From: Actimicrobium sp047621345
GTDB lineage: Bacteria; Pseudomonadota; Gammaproteobacteria; Burkholderiales; Burkholderiaceae_D
DNA: 64,000 bases
NCBI GenBank assembly: GCA_047621345.1
Contig: JBLHLW010000013.1
Span: forward strand, 11,202-75,201
Reading direction: 5' to 3'
Part shown: piece after piece, positions 53,768-63,211 of the stretch
How the letters are laid out: each line of letters opens with the position of its first letter
Numbering within the stretch: position 1 is the first letter of the stretch
The notes under the pieces: model-generated
Seen by the model: the letters and a program-made list of their open reading frames with translations, nothing else
What the model was told of the DNA's origin: nothing
The model's database searches: none
Made by a program: the position numbers and the translations under genes

Positions 53768-56700
53768 ATGGACACTCACCAGACAATGGACAAGAACCTC
53801 TCACAACGTGGCAGCATCCAGCATGATGACCATCCAGTCAGCGACGACCTGACCGCGCAGCATCCGCAAGTACCTGGCAGCGGTATTGACCTGCGTTCAA
53901 TCCGCGAAGCGATTAGCCGCGTCGAGGCAGAAACTGCGGCAGCCGTTGCCAACGAAAATCGCCTCCGCGCCGAAACCCGTGCGCGCTTGCAAGCCGCTGA
54001 CCGCGCTAGCCTCGATGCCGCTGCCAGCGCCGAAGCCCACGCCAGCGTGCGCGCCGAAGAATTGGCCATCAGCGCCAGCCGCAATCGGCTCGATGCCGAA
54101 CGCGCCGCTCGTGTAGCCAGCGATGCCAGTACCGCGGCCACCAATCATGAAATCAGCGAACTGCGTGCCCGCGCTGATGCCGACAGCCGCGCCAGCGCCG
54201 CCGCCGAACTGCGTAGCCGCGCAGAACGCGACGCCTGCGATCGCGCCGCGGAACAGGTGCAGATCGATACGGAACTGGCAGACAGCGCACTGGCCGCTGC
54301 CGACAAAATCGCCGCGATCACCGAAACCACCCGTCGCCTCGCCTCCGAACGTCAGATCGCGCAATATGGCGCGCAACTGGAAGCCGAGGGTCGTGCCCGC
54401 GCCGATGTCCGCATCACCGAACTGGCACGCGAACTGGAACAACGCGAACGCAGCGCCCGACTGACCACCGAAATGCTGGTCGCCGCACGCAGCGAAGCCC
54501 TCGACCTGGTCAACCAGCGCGAACAGGCCGAAGCGGAGGAACTGGCAGCCATGCTGCGGCGGGCACCGGTTGAAGTGCAGGCACGGGAAGAGTCGCGCAT
54601 GCGCGCTGCCGCAGAAATCGAGCACCATACAACCGCGCTGGCCCGCACGGAATCCGAGCAGCGCGCGCTGGCGACACTGCAACTGCGGCTGCAAGCCGAA
54701 CTCGACATGCACGATGCCGCCCTGCGCCGCGAGCACGCGGAAGGACTTGCGCTGGCATCGGCACAGGCCCGTCGCGATGCGGAAGAACAGATTCGTGTCG
54801 CTACCGAAAATCGCTTGCATGTCGAACGTGAATTACAAAATGCCGCGATTGCACGAGTCGAAGCAGAACATCATGCCGACACGCAGGCGCGCAACCGGTT
54901 GGCGGCCGAAGTCCGCGCTAACGAAGAAGCCCGTGAACGTGCAGAAGCGGACAAAGAGGCCACGCAAGCCGCTCTCGCACGTAGCGATGAAGAGCAGCGC
55001 GCCTTCGCCCTCGCCGCTCGTCGCATCGAAAGCGAACAGGCCGCTAGCGTCATTGCTGCGACGTTTTGTGTCGCCGAAGAAGAGCGCCTCGCGGCGGTAG
55101 CCGACTATGCCAAGCTTCAGGAGCAAAGTATCGCCGTCGCTGCACGCAAGGCGAGCGAAGTGGTCGAACTAGTACGCAACGAACAATCCCTCCTTGAGGC
55201 CGAAGCAAAAGCTGTTGATGCCATCCGCGAAAAACGTGACGCTGCCGCAGCCGCAGCAGCGCAGGCTGAAGCGCTCGCGCAGGCAGAACAGAGTGAGACG
55301 GAATGCCTGCGCTTACAGGAACAGGTCAGCAAAGCAGCACGCGAAGTCACCGAAACAACGATACGCGCTGGGCAACTGGCGATCGAACAGGAACTCGTCC
55401 AGGCCGATTTGCGCAGTCAGGCTGCGGCTGCGGCGCTGGCGACTGCCGATGATGCCGTCGCACTGACGCAACTGGAGCAAGAACGGGCAGACACCGAGCA
55501 GCAAGCACGGGCACTAATGCAGCAACAGTTGGATAGCGAGCGCCGCAACAACGACACCATCGCGCAAACCATACTGGCAACCCGTCAAAAACTCGCTGCA
55601 GCCCGTCAGGCCGAAGAGGCCACTCAGCATCGTCTATGCGCCGAGCAGCAGCAGGCCACTCTGTTGCAGGAACAGGCACAATCCGAGCGCCAGTTACGGC
55701 TCGCCGCTGACGCTGAAGCCAATGCAACGCGCCATATGCTGGAACAGATCGCCACCCAGTCCGAATTGCAACGCAACGCTGCGCGCATCGCCCTGCAAAG
55801 TGCGCGTGATGCCGTTGCACTGACTAGCGTTCAGCGCCAGCGTACCGCCATCGAACAACAGGCACTCGAGCTGATTCGGCAGAAACAGGAAACAGCTCGC
55901 CAACGTCATCTGGCTAGCCAGCGCCTGCTTGAAATCTCACAGGAAACGCTGGCGTCGGAACAAGCCGCACAAGCCGATATCGACGCCGGCCTGCTCGCCG
56001 TTGCCGCACGGCGCGACTTCGCTACTGCTTGCCAGCAGGCCGAACAACACACCAGATTAGCCGCCGAAGCCGAACGCGATGCCTGTCAACAGTTGCTGGT
56101 CGAAGCCGATGCGGTTGCACGGGCACGCACGACGGCGTCAGAAGCGATCCAGCAACAAGCCGCTACCGCTGCAGAACTGACGCGCCTCGAATCCGAACGC
56201 GCCATCATGGAACAGCAAGCCAGCGTTTTCCTGCAACATCAGCACGCAGTCGAACTGGAACGACATGCTGCCGCAAAGCTAGCCCTGACGGCGGCACAGG
56301 AAAAAGCCAACGCCGAGCAACAGGCCTGCAACGAAGCCCGCGCCCGCGCCACCATCTTGCAGGAACAGGCCGAACTGGCGCGCCTGCACGAACAAGTTGA
56401 ACGTGAATTGCGTCAAGCCAGCGCGGCGGAACAGCAACTCGCCAGTACGGCGCTGCAGCAACGACAGCACGCGATCGCGCAACAACAAGCCCAACTGGCG
56501 TTGCAGGAAAAAATCCGCAGTGAAGAAATCACTTTACAAAAAACTGCTGCGCACGATGCCATGGTGAGTCAGGCCAGTGCACTGGCACAGCAACTAGCCG
56601 ATGCAGAAAATGCGCGCCTGAGCGCCGAACGCAGCGCCAGCGCAGTCGCACAACAAGTCTGCGACGCCCAATTGGAAGCACAGCGCCGCCACGCCCAATC

Positions 56701-57037
56701 GGAAGAATTGGCACGCTCATTACTGGCCCGCCTATCGGCCGGGCAGCCAGGTCAGGAAGACTGGCGCGTTCGTGCCAGCGCCGTCTTATCGGATGACGCA
56801 GCGCCAACCTTGGCACCGACGCAGGTGTGGAATCAACTGCGCAGCACGACGCTGGCCGTCGTGATCGTCTGCCTTAGCGCGGGTGCCTGGTCGCTATTGG
56901 GCACGCGGCCGACGGTTGCCGCAAGCGTGACGCTCGTTGCGCCGGTCACTGGTCTCAAAGTATCGGTAGGCTTGACCGATGTTTCGCCTCCGGCAACACC
57001 AGAAATAGACGGGTTGAACATCGCTTCGCGGCGCTAG
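53768..57037 (+). CDS. Giant alanine-rich coiled-coil protein with C-terminal membrane anchor
   Basis: The protein has 1089 residues from ATG 53768 (MDTHQTMDKN); ATG 53786 is an alternative, and the frame further upstream overlaps the EamA relic. Residues ~40-1030 are one long Ala/Glu/Gln/Arg-rich helix without breaking prolines or glycines. Near the end a hydrophobic helix (TTLAVVIVCLSAGAWSLLG) is followed by a short Val/Thr/Pro-rich tail of ~45 residues. Three modules with DAVALT-like and EQQA motifs repeat exactly every 119 residues (17 heptads). Two ALAR..EEQR copies lie 112 residues apart (16 heptads). No signal peptide: the coiled coil should be cytoplasmic. I recognise no family; a scaffold or filament role is a guess. 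Confidence 0.8.
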   Translation: MDTHQTMDKNLSQRGSIQHDDHPVSDDLTAQHPQVPGSGIDLRSIREAISRVEAETAAAVANENRLRAETRARLQAADRASLDAAASAEAHASVRAEELAISASRNRLDAERAARVASDASTAATNHEISELRARADADSRASAAAELRSRAERDACDRAAEQVQIDTELADSALAAADKIAAITETTRRLASERQIAQYGAQLEAEGRARADVRITELARELEQRERSARLTTEMLVAARSEALDLVNQREQAEAEELAAMLRRAPVEVQAREESRMRAAAEIEHHTTALARTESEQRALATLQLRLQAELDMHDAALRREHAEGLALASAQARRDAEEQIRVATENRLHVERELQNAAIARVEAEHHADTQARNRLAAEVRANEEARERAEADKEATQAALARSDEEQRAFALAARRIESEQAASVIAATFCVAEEERLAAVADYAKLQEQSIAVAARKASEVVELVRNEQSLLEAEAKAVDAIREKRDAAAAAAAQAEALAQAEQSETECLRLQEQVSKAAREVTETTIRAGQLAIEQELVQADLRSQAAAAALATADDAVALTQLEQERADTEQQARALMQQQLDSERRNNDTIAQTILATRQKLAAARQAEEATQHRLCAEQQQATLLQEQAQSERQLRLAADAEANATRHMLEQIATQSELQRNAARIALQSARDAVALTSVQRQRTAIEQQALELIRQKQETARQRHLASQRLLEISQETLASEQAAQADIDAGLLAVAARRDFATACQQAEQHTRLAAEAERDACQQLLVEADAVARARTTASEAIQQQAATAAELTRLESERAIMEQQASVFLQHQHAVELERHAAAKLALTAAQEKANAEQQACNEARARATILQEQAELARLHEQVERELRQASAAEQQLASTALQQRQHAIAQQQAQLALQEKIRSEEITLQKTAAHDAMVSQASALAQQLADAENARLSAERSASAVAQQVCDAQLEAQRRHAQSEELARSLLARLSAGQPGQEDWRVRASAVLSDDAAPTLAPTQVWNQLRSTTLAVVIVCLSAGAWSLLGTRPTVAASVTLVAPVTGLKVSVGLTDVSPPATPEIDGLNIASRR
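55416..56520 (+). repeat. Three 357-bp (119-residue) coiled-coil modules
   Basis: Equivalent codons before the LT dipeptide in ADDAVALT, ARDAVALT and ATAAELT lie at 55460, 55817 and 56174, exactly 357 bp apart. Each is followed by a shared pattern R..(I/T/M)EQQA..(L/F). The DNA has diverged, so the triplication is old, but no indel has disturbed the 17-heptad spacing. Confidence 0.7.
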
Positions 57038-57109
57038 TCTCCCACCGGGTTGGGATTGCGCGACAATGTCGACCCATCGCCCAATTCGGGGTCCCCGCGA
57101 AGAATTTCT

Positions 57110-58099
57110 ATGTCAATTGAGAACACTCCAGACGTGCCTCCTTGTGCGCCGCCAAGCCGACCGGCGCTGCGGTTGCCGCCCTTGCTGACATCCGCATCGA
57201 TGTCAGCAGAGGCTGCCCTGGCCAGCAAGCAAACGCGAGAGCGCAAGGACGCGCTCGTTCGCGGCGTCCCCTCGATTGATGCCATGCGCGATGCCATCCG
57301 ACGCGCCGGACGCGATCTTCCTGCAATCACTGAGGTACCGCGCGCAGGCAAACTCGATGCCGCAGCGTTCCGTGCGCGTGCCGCACAGGGGCTACCATTC
57401 GTAGTTACAGGGCTGGTCAACCGGTGGCCGTTGTCTGCCCTTGCGCCGAGCACACTGCGTGAGCGCTTTGGCGACCTGCCGGTGCGCGCGCGCGTCGGTG
57501 ACTACATCAACACGGCCTTTGCACCCGACCGGGCGATGCAGGATATGACCCTGTGTGCGTACCTCGACCTCGTCACGGCTGGCACGCAGGACTTGCCACC
57601 TTATCTCGGCAATCTGGAATTGCGGGCATTAAACAGACTATGCAACTGGCCGGCTTATTTTGAAAAAATGGGCCCGCCACGCTTCTGGCTGGGCCCGACC
57701 GGAACCGTGACTCCGTTGCATTGCGACTATGACGACAATATTTTTGCGCAGCTGTGGGGGACCAAACGCATTTATCTGTCTCCGCCACATCACGACGAAT
57801 TCCTTTATCCCCGTGAGGCCAATGCCATTTTGTTCGGCTCCCCGTTCAACCCGGAAGCACCGGATTTCGAGAAGTTCCCCCTTGCACGCCACGCCACAAT
57901 GATCGAATGTCTCGTCCAACCCGGCGAGCTGCTGTATGTGCCTGCCGGGTGGTATCACCATGTGCGTGCGCTGACGTTTTCACTGTCCTGTAATCGATGG
58001 GCCAGGGCTGTGCCGCTAGCGTTGAGCAGTGACTTCTTACTGCAGCGACCAGCCGGCCATCCAACACTGGCTCTACAAGGCGTATCGTCTGCAGAATAA
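57110..58099 (+). CDS. JmjC/cupin-8 family oxygenase
   Basis: The 329-residue protein starts at ATG 57110 (MSIENTPDVPP); an upstream in-frame start at 57050 is possible. The cupin core has PPRFWLGPTGTVTPLHCDYD with the iron-binding HxD, WGTKRIYLSPP, and the second histidine in PGELLYVPAGWYHHV. FVVTGLVNRWPLSAL marks the start of the domain. Such proteins are Fe(II)/2-oxoglutarate hydroxylases of proteins or ribosomal components. It follows the coiled-coil gene by 72 bp on the same strand. Substrate unknown. Confidence 0.85.
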   Translation: MSIENTPDVPPCAPPSRPALRLPPLLTSASMSAEAALASKQTRERKDALVRGVPSIDAMRDAIRRAGRDLPAITEVPRAGKLDAAAFRARAAQGLPFVVTGLVNRWPLSALAPSTLRERFGDLPVRARVGDYINTAFAPDRAMQDMTLCAYLDLVTAGTQDLPPYLGNLELRALNRLCNWPAYFEKMGPPRFWLGPTGTVTPLHCDYDDNIFAQLWGTKRIYLSPPHHDEFLYPREANAILFGSPFNPEAPDFEKFPLARHATMIECLVQPGELLYVPAGWYHHVRALTFSLSCNRWARAVPLALSSDFLLQRPAGHPTLALQGVSSAE

Positions 58100-58119
58100 A
58101 TGGGGCTAACTGCTGGTGC

Positions 58120-59022
58120 CTATGGCGCAACCGTCGTGGCAGACGCGCCAGCGAGCAACCGATCCAGCAGTTCAATGTGATGACGGTGGGGTGTAGTGAT
58201 GGCATAGAAGCGCTCTTCCAGCAGCGTGGAACGGCCAACGCACACCAGCGAACCAGACTGCAATTCATCTTGCACCACGACTTCCGGTAGTACCGTCACC
58301 CAACCACTGTCGCGCGCAATCAGACGCAGCATCGCCATGTCATCCACCTCGGCACGCACCCGCGGAACCACTTTGGCCGACGTGCACAGCGCGTCAAACT
58401 GCGCCCGGATCGCGCTGCGCGGTCCGGGTAGCGCAATATCGAGACCATCAAGATCCTCGGGCACCCGCAAGCCAAGCGGCTTCCAGAGAGCGGCCGGTCC
58501 GACAAACGAAATTGCCTGGCTGCCCAGAAAGTGGCAGTGCAATGGGCGACGCGCCTCAGACGGGACTGTTTCGTTTGCCAGCACGACATCGAGTTGATGA
58601 TGGATCAAGCGGGTCAGGAGGTCATCCAGCAGTCCGGATTCAAGGGTCAGCATCACGGTCGGATCGGCCAGCAATGGGCGAATCCTGTTTTCCTGATAAT
58701 TGCGTGACATCGTGGCGACGCTGCCAATGCGCAAACGGGTCACGCCTTCGCTGCGCCCCTGCAACCGGCCCAGCATTTCCCGACTCAGACCGAAAATGTC
58801 TTCGGCATAGGCCAGTACCAGTTGACCGGTATCGGTCAGCACCAGACCGCGTCCTTCCCGGGTAAACAAGACTTCACCCAAGCGCTCTTCCAATTGGCGT
58901 ATCTGCGCAGAGAGCGAAGACTGTGAAGTGTGTAACTCTTGAGCCGCGCGGGTCAAATGACCAACCTTGGCGACACGCCAGAAATAAAACAGATGGTGGA
59001 AGTTCAGTTGTTCGAGATTCAT
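58120..59022 (-). CDS. NhaR-like LysR regulator of the inorganic-carbon locus
   Basis: The 300-residue protein starts MNLEQLNFHHLFYFWRVAKV (a longer frame to 59121 would cover the divergent promoter). The helix-turn-helix with GHLTRAAQELHTSQSSLSAQ and RQLEERLGEVLFTREGRGLV plus AYAEDIFGLSREML is of the NhaR branch. It is divergent from dabB, with 98 bp between the starts, where a long inverted repeat sits. LysR genes commonly accompany DAB loci; it probably controls dabBA in response to low CO2 or ion stress. Confidence 0.9.
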   Translation of the reverse strand: MNLEQLNFHHLFYFWRVAKVGHLTRAAQELHTSQSSLSAQIRQLEERLGEVLFTREGRGLVLTDTGQLVLAYAEDIFGLSREMLGRLQGRSEGVTRLRIGSVATMSRNYQENRIRPLLADPTVMLTLESGLLDDLLTRLIHHQLDVVLANETVPSEARRPLHCHFLGSQAISFVGPAALWKPLGLRVPEDLDGLDIALPGPRSAIRAQFDALCTSAKVVPRVRAEVDDMAMLRLIARDSGWVTVLPEVVVQDELQSGSLVCVGRSTLLEERFYAITTPHRHHIELLDRLLAGASATTVAP

Positions 59023-59074
59023 TGTTCTGTTTTTTGACTGTATAAGACCGGATAATAATATTTTACAGAACAAT
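59021..59074. promoter_or_regulatory. Long-spaced inverted repeat between lysR and dabB
   Basis: ATTGTTCTG (59021-59029) and CAGAACAAT (59066-59074) are perfect 9-bp arms separated by 36 bp. One arm touches the lysR start codon and the other lies 47 bp before dabB. LysR proteins bind as tetramers to two spaced sites, so this is a good operator candidate. Confidence 0.5.
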
Positions 59075-59120
59075 CGATGATCGACATAATTTAGCGAATG
59101 GGTAACCAAGGAATCTTGCA

Positions 59121-60680
59121 ATGAAATATCTACTTTTTGCGATTGGCGCGCTGATGCCCGCCTTGCTCATGCTGACAGCAATGCTGTTACCGCTGTTGCC
59201 GGCCCTGTCCGTCAAGCGACTCTGGCGTGTATTCATGGGACTGTCCGCCGTAGCACTGGGTTGCGCTTTGATCACCGCGTTCGCAGGACCACAATTTTCC
59301 GAATTCCATCCCTGGCTACGCCCAAGCCCGCTTGGCAACGCGCTAGCCATACTCGTACAACTACTGTGCAGCGTCATCGCCGCCTTTTCTGCCCGCTATC
59401 TTGACGGTGAACCCGGCCAACGACGTTTTGTTGGCGCACTTGCCGGCGTAATTGCCGCAGTGCATTTGCTGCTCATGGCAGATCACTGGGTGGTACTGAT
59501 CGCCGCTTGGGCGCTGGTAGGCGGGGTGCTACAGCATTTACTGTGCTTTTACCCGGATCGCCCGTTTGCCCTGCTCGCAGCGCACAAAAAACAGATCGCC
59601 GACAGGTTCGCCGACGCTCTGTTGCTCTGCGCTGCGGCGCTGGCCTGGAACGACGTGGGGAGCGGCTCCTTGTCAGAGCTATGGACGCATCTGGGCCGCC
59701 ATGGCATGTCCGTCACCTTGCAATTAAGCGCCGTCTGTCTGGTGTTGGCAGTCATTCTGCGTACTGCATTACTGCCCGTGCATGGCTGGCTGATTCAGGT
59801 GATGGAAGCGCCGACGCCCGTCTCTGCCCTGCTGCATGCCGGTGTCGTCAACCTTGGTGGCTTTGTGCTGATTCGCTTCGCGCCTTTGCTGGAACAGGCG
59901 ATGCCGGCGCGCACGCTGCTGGTAGTGTTTGGACTGGGAACTGCAGTGCTAGCAGGCTTGGTGATGCTGACTCGTATCAGTATCAAAGTCCGATTGGCGT
60001 GGTCTACCACGGCACAGATGGGCTTTCTGGTGCTCGAGTGTGGTCTCGGTCTCTACTCGCTCGCCGCCCTGCATCTGATTGGTCATTCACTCTACAAGGC
60101 GCAGGCATTCCTGTCGGCATCAACGATCGTCCGGCAAACCCGCTTGCACGCGATGCGGGGTACGCTGGGTCCGATACCGATGAGCCTTGGTCTCGCTCCG
60201 TTAGTCGCGATACCGACGGTACTGCTGATTCAGTCGGTATTGAGCAACGCGGCATGGCCCTGGTGGTGGAGCGTCATTCTGGGCCTGGCGTGGGCGCCCT
60301 TGTTGTGGCTACCGCCCCGGCGCGGCACCCTGCAGACCATTGTCGTGCACGGTGGCGGCGGTCTGCTGATGATCGCAGGCCTCACGCTCGCCGCATTGCT
60401 GGCCCATACCCTGCCCTTCGGGATTAGTGACGCACCCAGCCACGCCCTCGGCATGGTCGCGCTGGTCGGCATGGCCGCGCTGTACCTTCTGCTGGTCATA
60501 CTGCAGCTACAACCGGAGGCGCTACGGGGATGGCGGCGCTGGAGTTACGCCGGTTTTTATCTGGACGAGAGTTACACCAGACTGGCCTTGCAATACTGGC
60601 CTGCCCGCTGGATTCCACGGGCATTAAAAAGCGTTCGCACCAGCGCATCCCCGTTCACATCAGAGGATTCCCCGCAATGA
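59121..60680 (+). CDS. dabB: DabB: proton-conducting subunit of DAB inorganic-carbon transporter
   Basis: The 519-residue protein has about 14 membrane helices and the NuoL/MrpA-type motif MEAPTPVSALLHAGVVNLGG, followed by TRISIKVRLAWSTTAQMGFL. AAGGA lies 7 bp before the ATG. Its stop overlaps dabA (ATGA). In the DAB system DabB couples an ion gradient to the carbonic-anhydrase-like DabA to trap bicarbonate. Its closeness to DabA and size distinguish it from complex I subunit L. Confidence 0.92.
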   Translation: MKYLLFAIGALMPALLMLTAMLLPLLPALSVKRLWRVFMGLSAVALGCALITAFAGPQFSEFHPWLRPSPLGNALAILVQLLCSVIAAFSARYLDGEPGQRRFVGALAGVIAAVHLLLMADHWVVLIAAWALVGGVLQHLLCFYPDRPFALLAAHKKQIADRFADALLLCAAALAWNDVGSGSLSELWTHLGRHGMSVTLQLSAVCLVLAVILRTALLPVHGWLIQVMEAPTPVSALLHAGVVNLGGFVLIRFAPLLEQAMPARTLLVVFGLGTAVLAGLVMLTRISIKVRLAWSTTAQMGFLVLECGLGLYSLAALHLIGHSLYKAQAFLSASTIVRQTRLHAMRGTLGPIPMSLGLAPLVAIPTVLLIQSVLSNAAWPWWWSVILGLAWAPLLWLPPRRGTLQTIVVHGGGGLLMIAGLTLAALLAHTLPFGISDAPSHALGMVALVGMAALYLLLVILQLQPEALRGWRRWSYAGFYLDESYTRLALQYWPARWIPRALKSVRTSASPFTSEDSPQ

Positions 60681-63211
60681 AAACACCGACAACGGCTACG
60701 CAATCCGCAGACGAGATTTCTGCCGAGCAAGCGATATTGTCCCGTCAGATAGAGCTCGCCTGTAACACGGCATGTCAAGCGATTGCACCTGCCTGGCCCT
60801 TGGATCGGGCCATTGCCGTGAATCCGCACTGGTCACGCATTGGCAGACCATTGCGTCAGGTGGCGGCCAGAATGGCGATACTGAGTAGCATCCAGGTCTT
60901 CCCATCGCGCGACCATCAACAGCAATGCTGGAACGAAGGTCGCATCAGCCAGACAGATCTCGAACTCGCCCTGCACCAGATCCCTGCAGCAAAACTGGCC
61001 GGACTGACATCGACGCAGTGCGTAGATGCCTTGCGCAGCGCCGTGCCGCTGCAGCGTTTGCCTCTGTTGATCGATGTGCTCGACAACGACCCGAAGCGAC
61101 ACACCCGGTTATCCTGGCGGCAAGCCGTTACCCATCAAGTGAGTCAGACCTGCGCCGCCTACTTTGACCAACACCAGGCCGATTGGCAGCCGGAGCGCTC
61201 GCGCGGGTTGTATGCCTTCTGGCGCCACACGCTGCAACACGACCATGGCATCGGTACGCTGATGGGGTTGCCCGATCTGGGCAGCGCTCTCAGCGCTCTA
61301 CCCTCCACCCGGCAGGAGGCAGAACGCTGGGTATTGCAGCGACTTGGACTACCGCAGGCGGTCTGGGCAGATTACCTTGAGGCCTTGATCCTCACCGTGA
61401 ATGGCTGGGCTTCCTGGTGTGCTTATCAGGGTTGGGAAGCCCAACTGGAAGGTCGAACGGATACCCACTTGCGCGAATTGCTGGCCATCCGCCTGGCATG
61501 GAGCGCGGTTTTACTGGATGGCAAAGATGATGCCGCCGCCAGCCAGGCCTTCGCGGCGCTACAAAGTGAATGGCATCACGCATCGGCACGACTGCAGCAG
61601 GCAGAAGAGGCACTATTGATCGACGAAGTCTGGCAAGTCGCTCTGGAAATTGGCTTTCAGCGACCGCTGGCACAACAACTCCTCCCGTCCACTGTGGCGA
61701 CTACGGCACCACAGGAAATCGATGTGCAGGCAGCCTTTTGTATTGATGTCCGCAGCGAACCGCTGCGCCGCGCACTCGAAGCCGCCTCGCCAACGATCCA
61801 GACCATCGGATTTGCCGGTTTCTTCGGGCTGCCGGTTGCCTACACGCCCCTGGCCACTCAGGCCCGGCGTCCGCAACTGCCCGGCTTGCTGGCCCCCGTG
61901 ATTGAGGTGACCGATTGCCTGGTGACGGCGGGATCGGCTGACGGTGCCACCGACGCCCGGCTACTGGCATCGGCGAGCAGATCACGCCTGGCGCACTTCG
62001 CGTTGACCGACCAGTGGCATGCGGCCAGTCGTTGGCCCAGCGCCGCATTTTCATTCGTAGAAGCGGCCGGACTCGGGTACATCGGCAAACTCGGACTATG
62101 GCTGCGCCCCTCCCAACGGACCAGAGACCGCGATGATTTGGCAGGTCTGCCAGCCCGCTATCGCGCCCTCTGCAGACCACAAATCGTTGGGCAAGATCTG
62201 GCCGCCAAGGTGACGCTGGCGGCACGCGTGCTGCACGCGATGGGTCTGGAGAAACGCCTCGCACCGCTGGTGCTACTGGTCGGGCATGGCAGCCAATCCG
62301 TCAACAACGCCCACGCTGCGATGCTGGACTGTGGCGCCTGCTGCGGGCAGACCGGTGAAGTCAATGCCCGTAGTCTGGCCCAATTGCTCAACGAGCCAGC
62401 AGTTCGCAGCGGGTTAAGCGCGCAAGGAATAGCCATCCCCGATAACACCTGGTTCATCGCAGCCCTGCACAACACCACCACCGACGACATCGACGGTTTC
62501 GACCTTGACCTTCTGCCTTCCGCCACGCGTCTTCGCTGGGAGCGCGTACAGGCCGTCTTTGCCCAAGCTGGTGATCAGGTCCGGCGTGAACGCGCCCCCC
62601 GACTGGGCGTCAACCCGCACCTCCCGCACGACGTCTTGCACAACAAGTTGCGCCGCCGCGCCAACGATGGCGCCCAGACCCGTCCCGAGTGGGGCCTGTT
62701 GGGCAACGCGGCGTTCCTGATTGCACCGCGGCAGCGCACGCGCGGCATGGACCTCGCGGGACGCAGCTTCCTGCACGACTATGACGCCAGTGAGGACACC
62801 GATGGCAGCGTACTGGAACTGCTAATGACCGCGCCGATGCTGGTCACGCACTGGATCAACTGGCAATACCACGCCTCGACATGCGAACCCACTCGCCTCG
62901 GCAGTGGCAACAAGGTCCTGCACAACGTGGTGGGGGGAAACATCGGTGTATTCGAAGGCAATGGTGGCGACCTGCGCGTTGGCCTGTCGCGCCAGTCACT
63001 GCACGACGGTCATCGCTGGATACACGAACCGGTACGGCTCACCGTGGTCATCGATGCACCGCAGCACGCCATCGACGCCGTCATCGGCAAGCACGCGGTG
63101 GTCCGCCAATTGCTGGACAACGGCTGGCTACATCTCTGGCGCTTTGATCAAGCGCGCTTGCTGCGCTACGAAACCGGCGACTGGCACGCGCTGGGGTGGG
63201 AGGCTGTCTGA
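60677..63211 (+). CDS. dabA: DabA: carbonic-anhydrase-like subunit (UPF0753/DUF2309)
   Basis: The 844-residue protein starts at ATG 60677, overlapping the dabB stop. The zinc-site residues of DabA are present: Cys and Asp in FCIDVRSEPLRRALE, His in LLVGHGSQSVNN, and Cys in AMLDCGACCGQTGEVNAR. The N-terminal WPLDRAIAVNPHW motif and C-terminal NVVGGNIGVFEGNGGDLRVG are also typical. It hydrates CO2 to bicarbonate vectorially with DabB. Its stop overlaps the next gene (TGATG). Confidence 0.94.
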   Translation: MKTPTTATQSADEISAEQAILSRQIELACNTACQAIAPAWPLDRAIAVNPHWSRIGRPLRQVAARMAILSSIQVFPSRDHQQQCWNEGRISQTDLELALHQIPAAKLAGLTSTQCVDALRSAVPLQRLPLLIDVLDNDPKRHTRLSWRQAVTHQVSQTCAAYFDQHQADWQPERSRGLYAFWRHTLQHDHGIGTLMGLPDLGSALSALPSTRQEAERWVLQRLGLPQAVWADYLEALILTVNGWASWCAYQGWEAQLEGRTDTHLRELLAIRLAWSAVLLDGKDDAAASQAFAALQSEWHHASARLQQAEEALLIDEVWQVALEIGFQRPLAQQLLPSTVATTAPQEIDVQAAFCIDVRSEPLRRALEAASPTIQTIGFAGFFGLPVAYTPLATQARRPQLPGLLAPVIEVTDCLVTAGSADGATDARLLASASRSRLAHFALTDQWHAASRWPSAAFSFVEAAGLGYIGKLGLWLRPSQRTRDRDDLAGLPARYRALCRPQIVGQDLAAKVTLAARVLHAMGLEKRLAPLVLLVGHGSQSVNNAHAAMLDCGACCGQTGEVNARSLAQLLNEPAVRSGLSAQGIAIPDNTWFIAALHNTTTDDIDGFDLDLLPSATRLRWERVQAVFAQAGDQVRRERAPRLGVNPHLPHDVLHNKLRRRANDGAQTRPEWGLLGNAAFLIAPRQRTRGMDLAGRSFLHDYDASEDTDGSVLELLMTAPMLVTHWINWQYHASTCEPTRLGSGNKVLHNVVGGNIGVFEGNGGDLRVGLSRQSLHDGHRWIHEPVRLTVVIDAPQHAIDAVIGKHAVVRQLLDNGWLHLWRFDQARLLRYETGDWHALGWEAV

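Noticed and set aside
53897..54820. 307-residue minus-strand frame within the coiled-coil gene
   Set aside because: A shadow of the strongly biased Ala/Arg/Glu codons on the other strand; composition is odd and no motif is present.
59121..60680. Annotation as respiratory complex I subunit NuoL
   Set aside because: No other nuo genes are near, the length suits DabB, and the coupled downstream gene is DabA.
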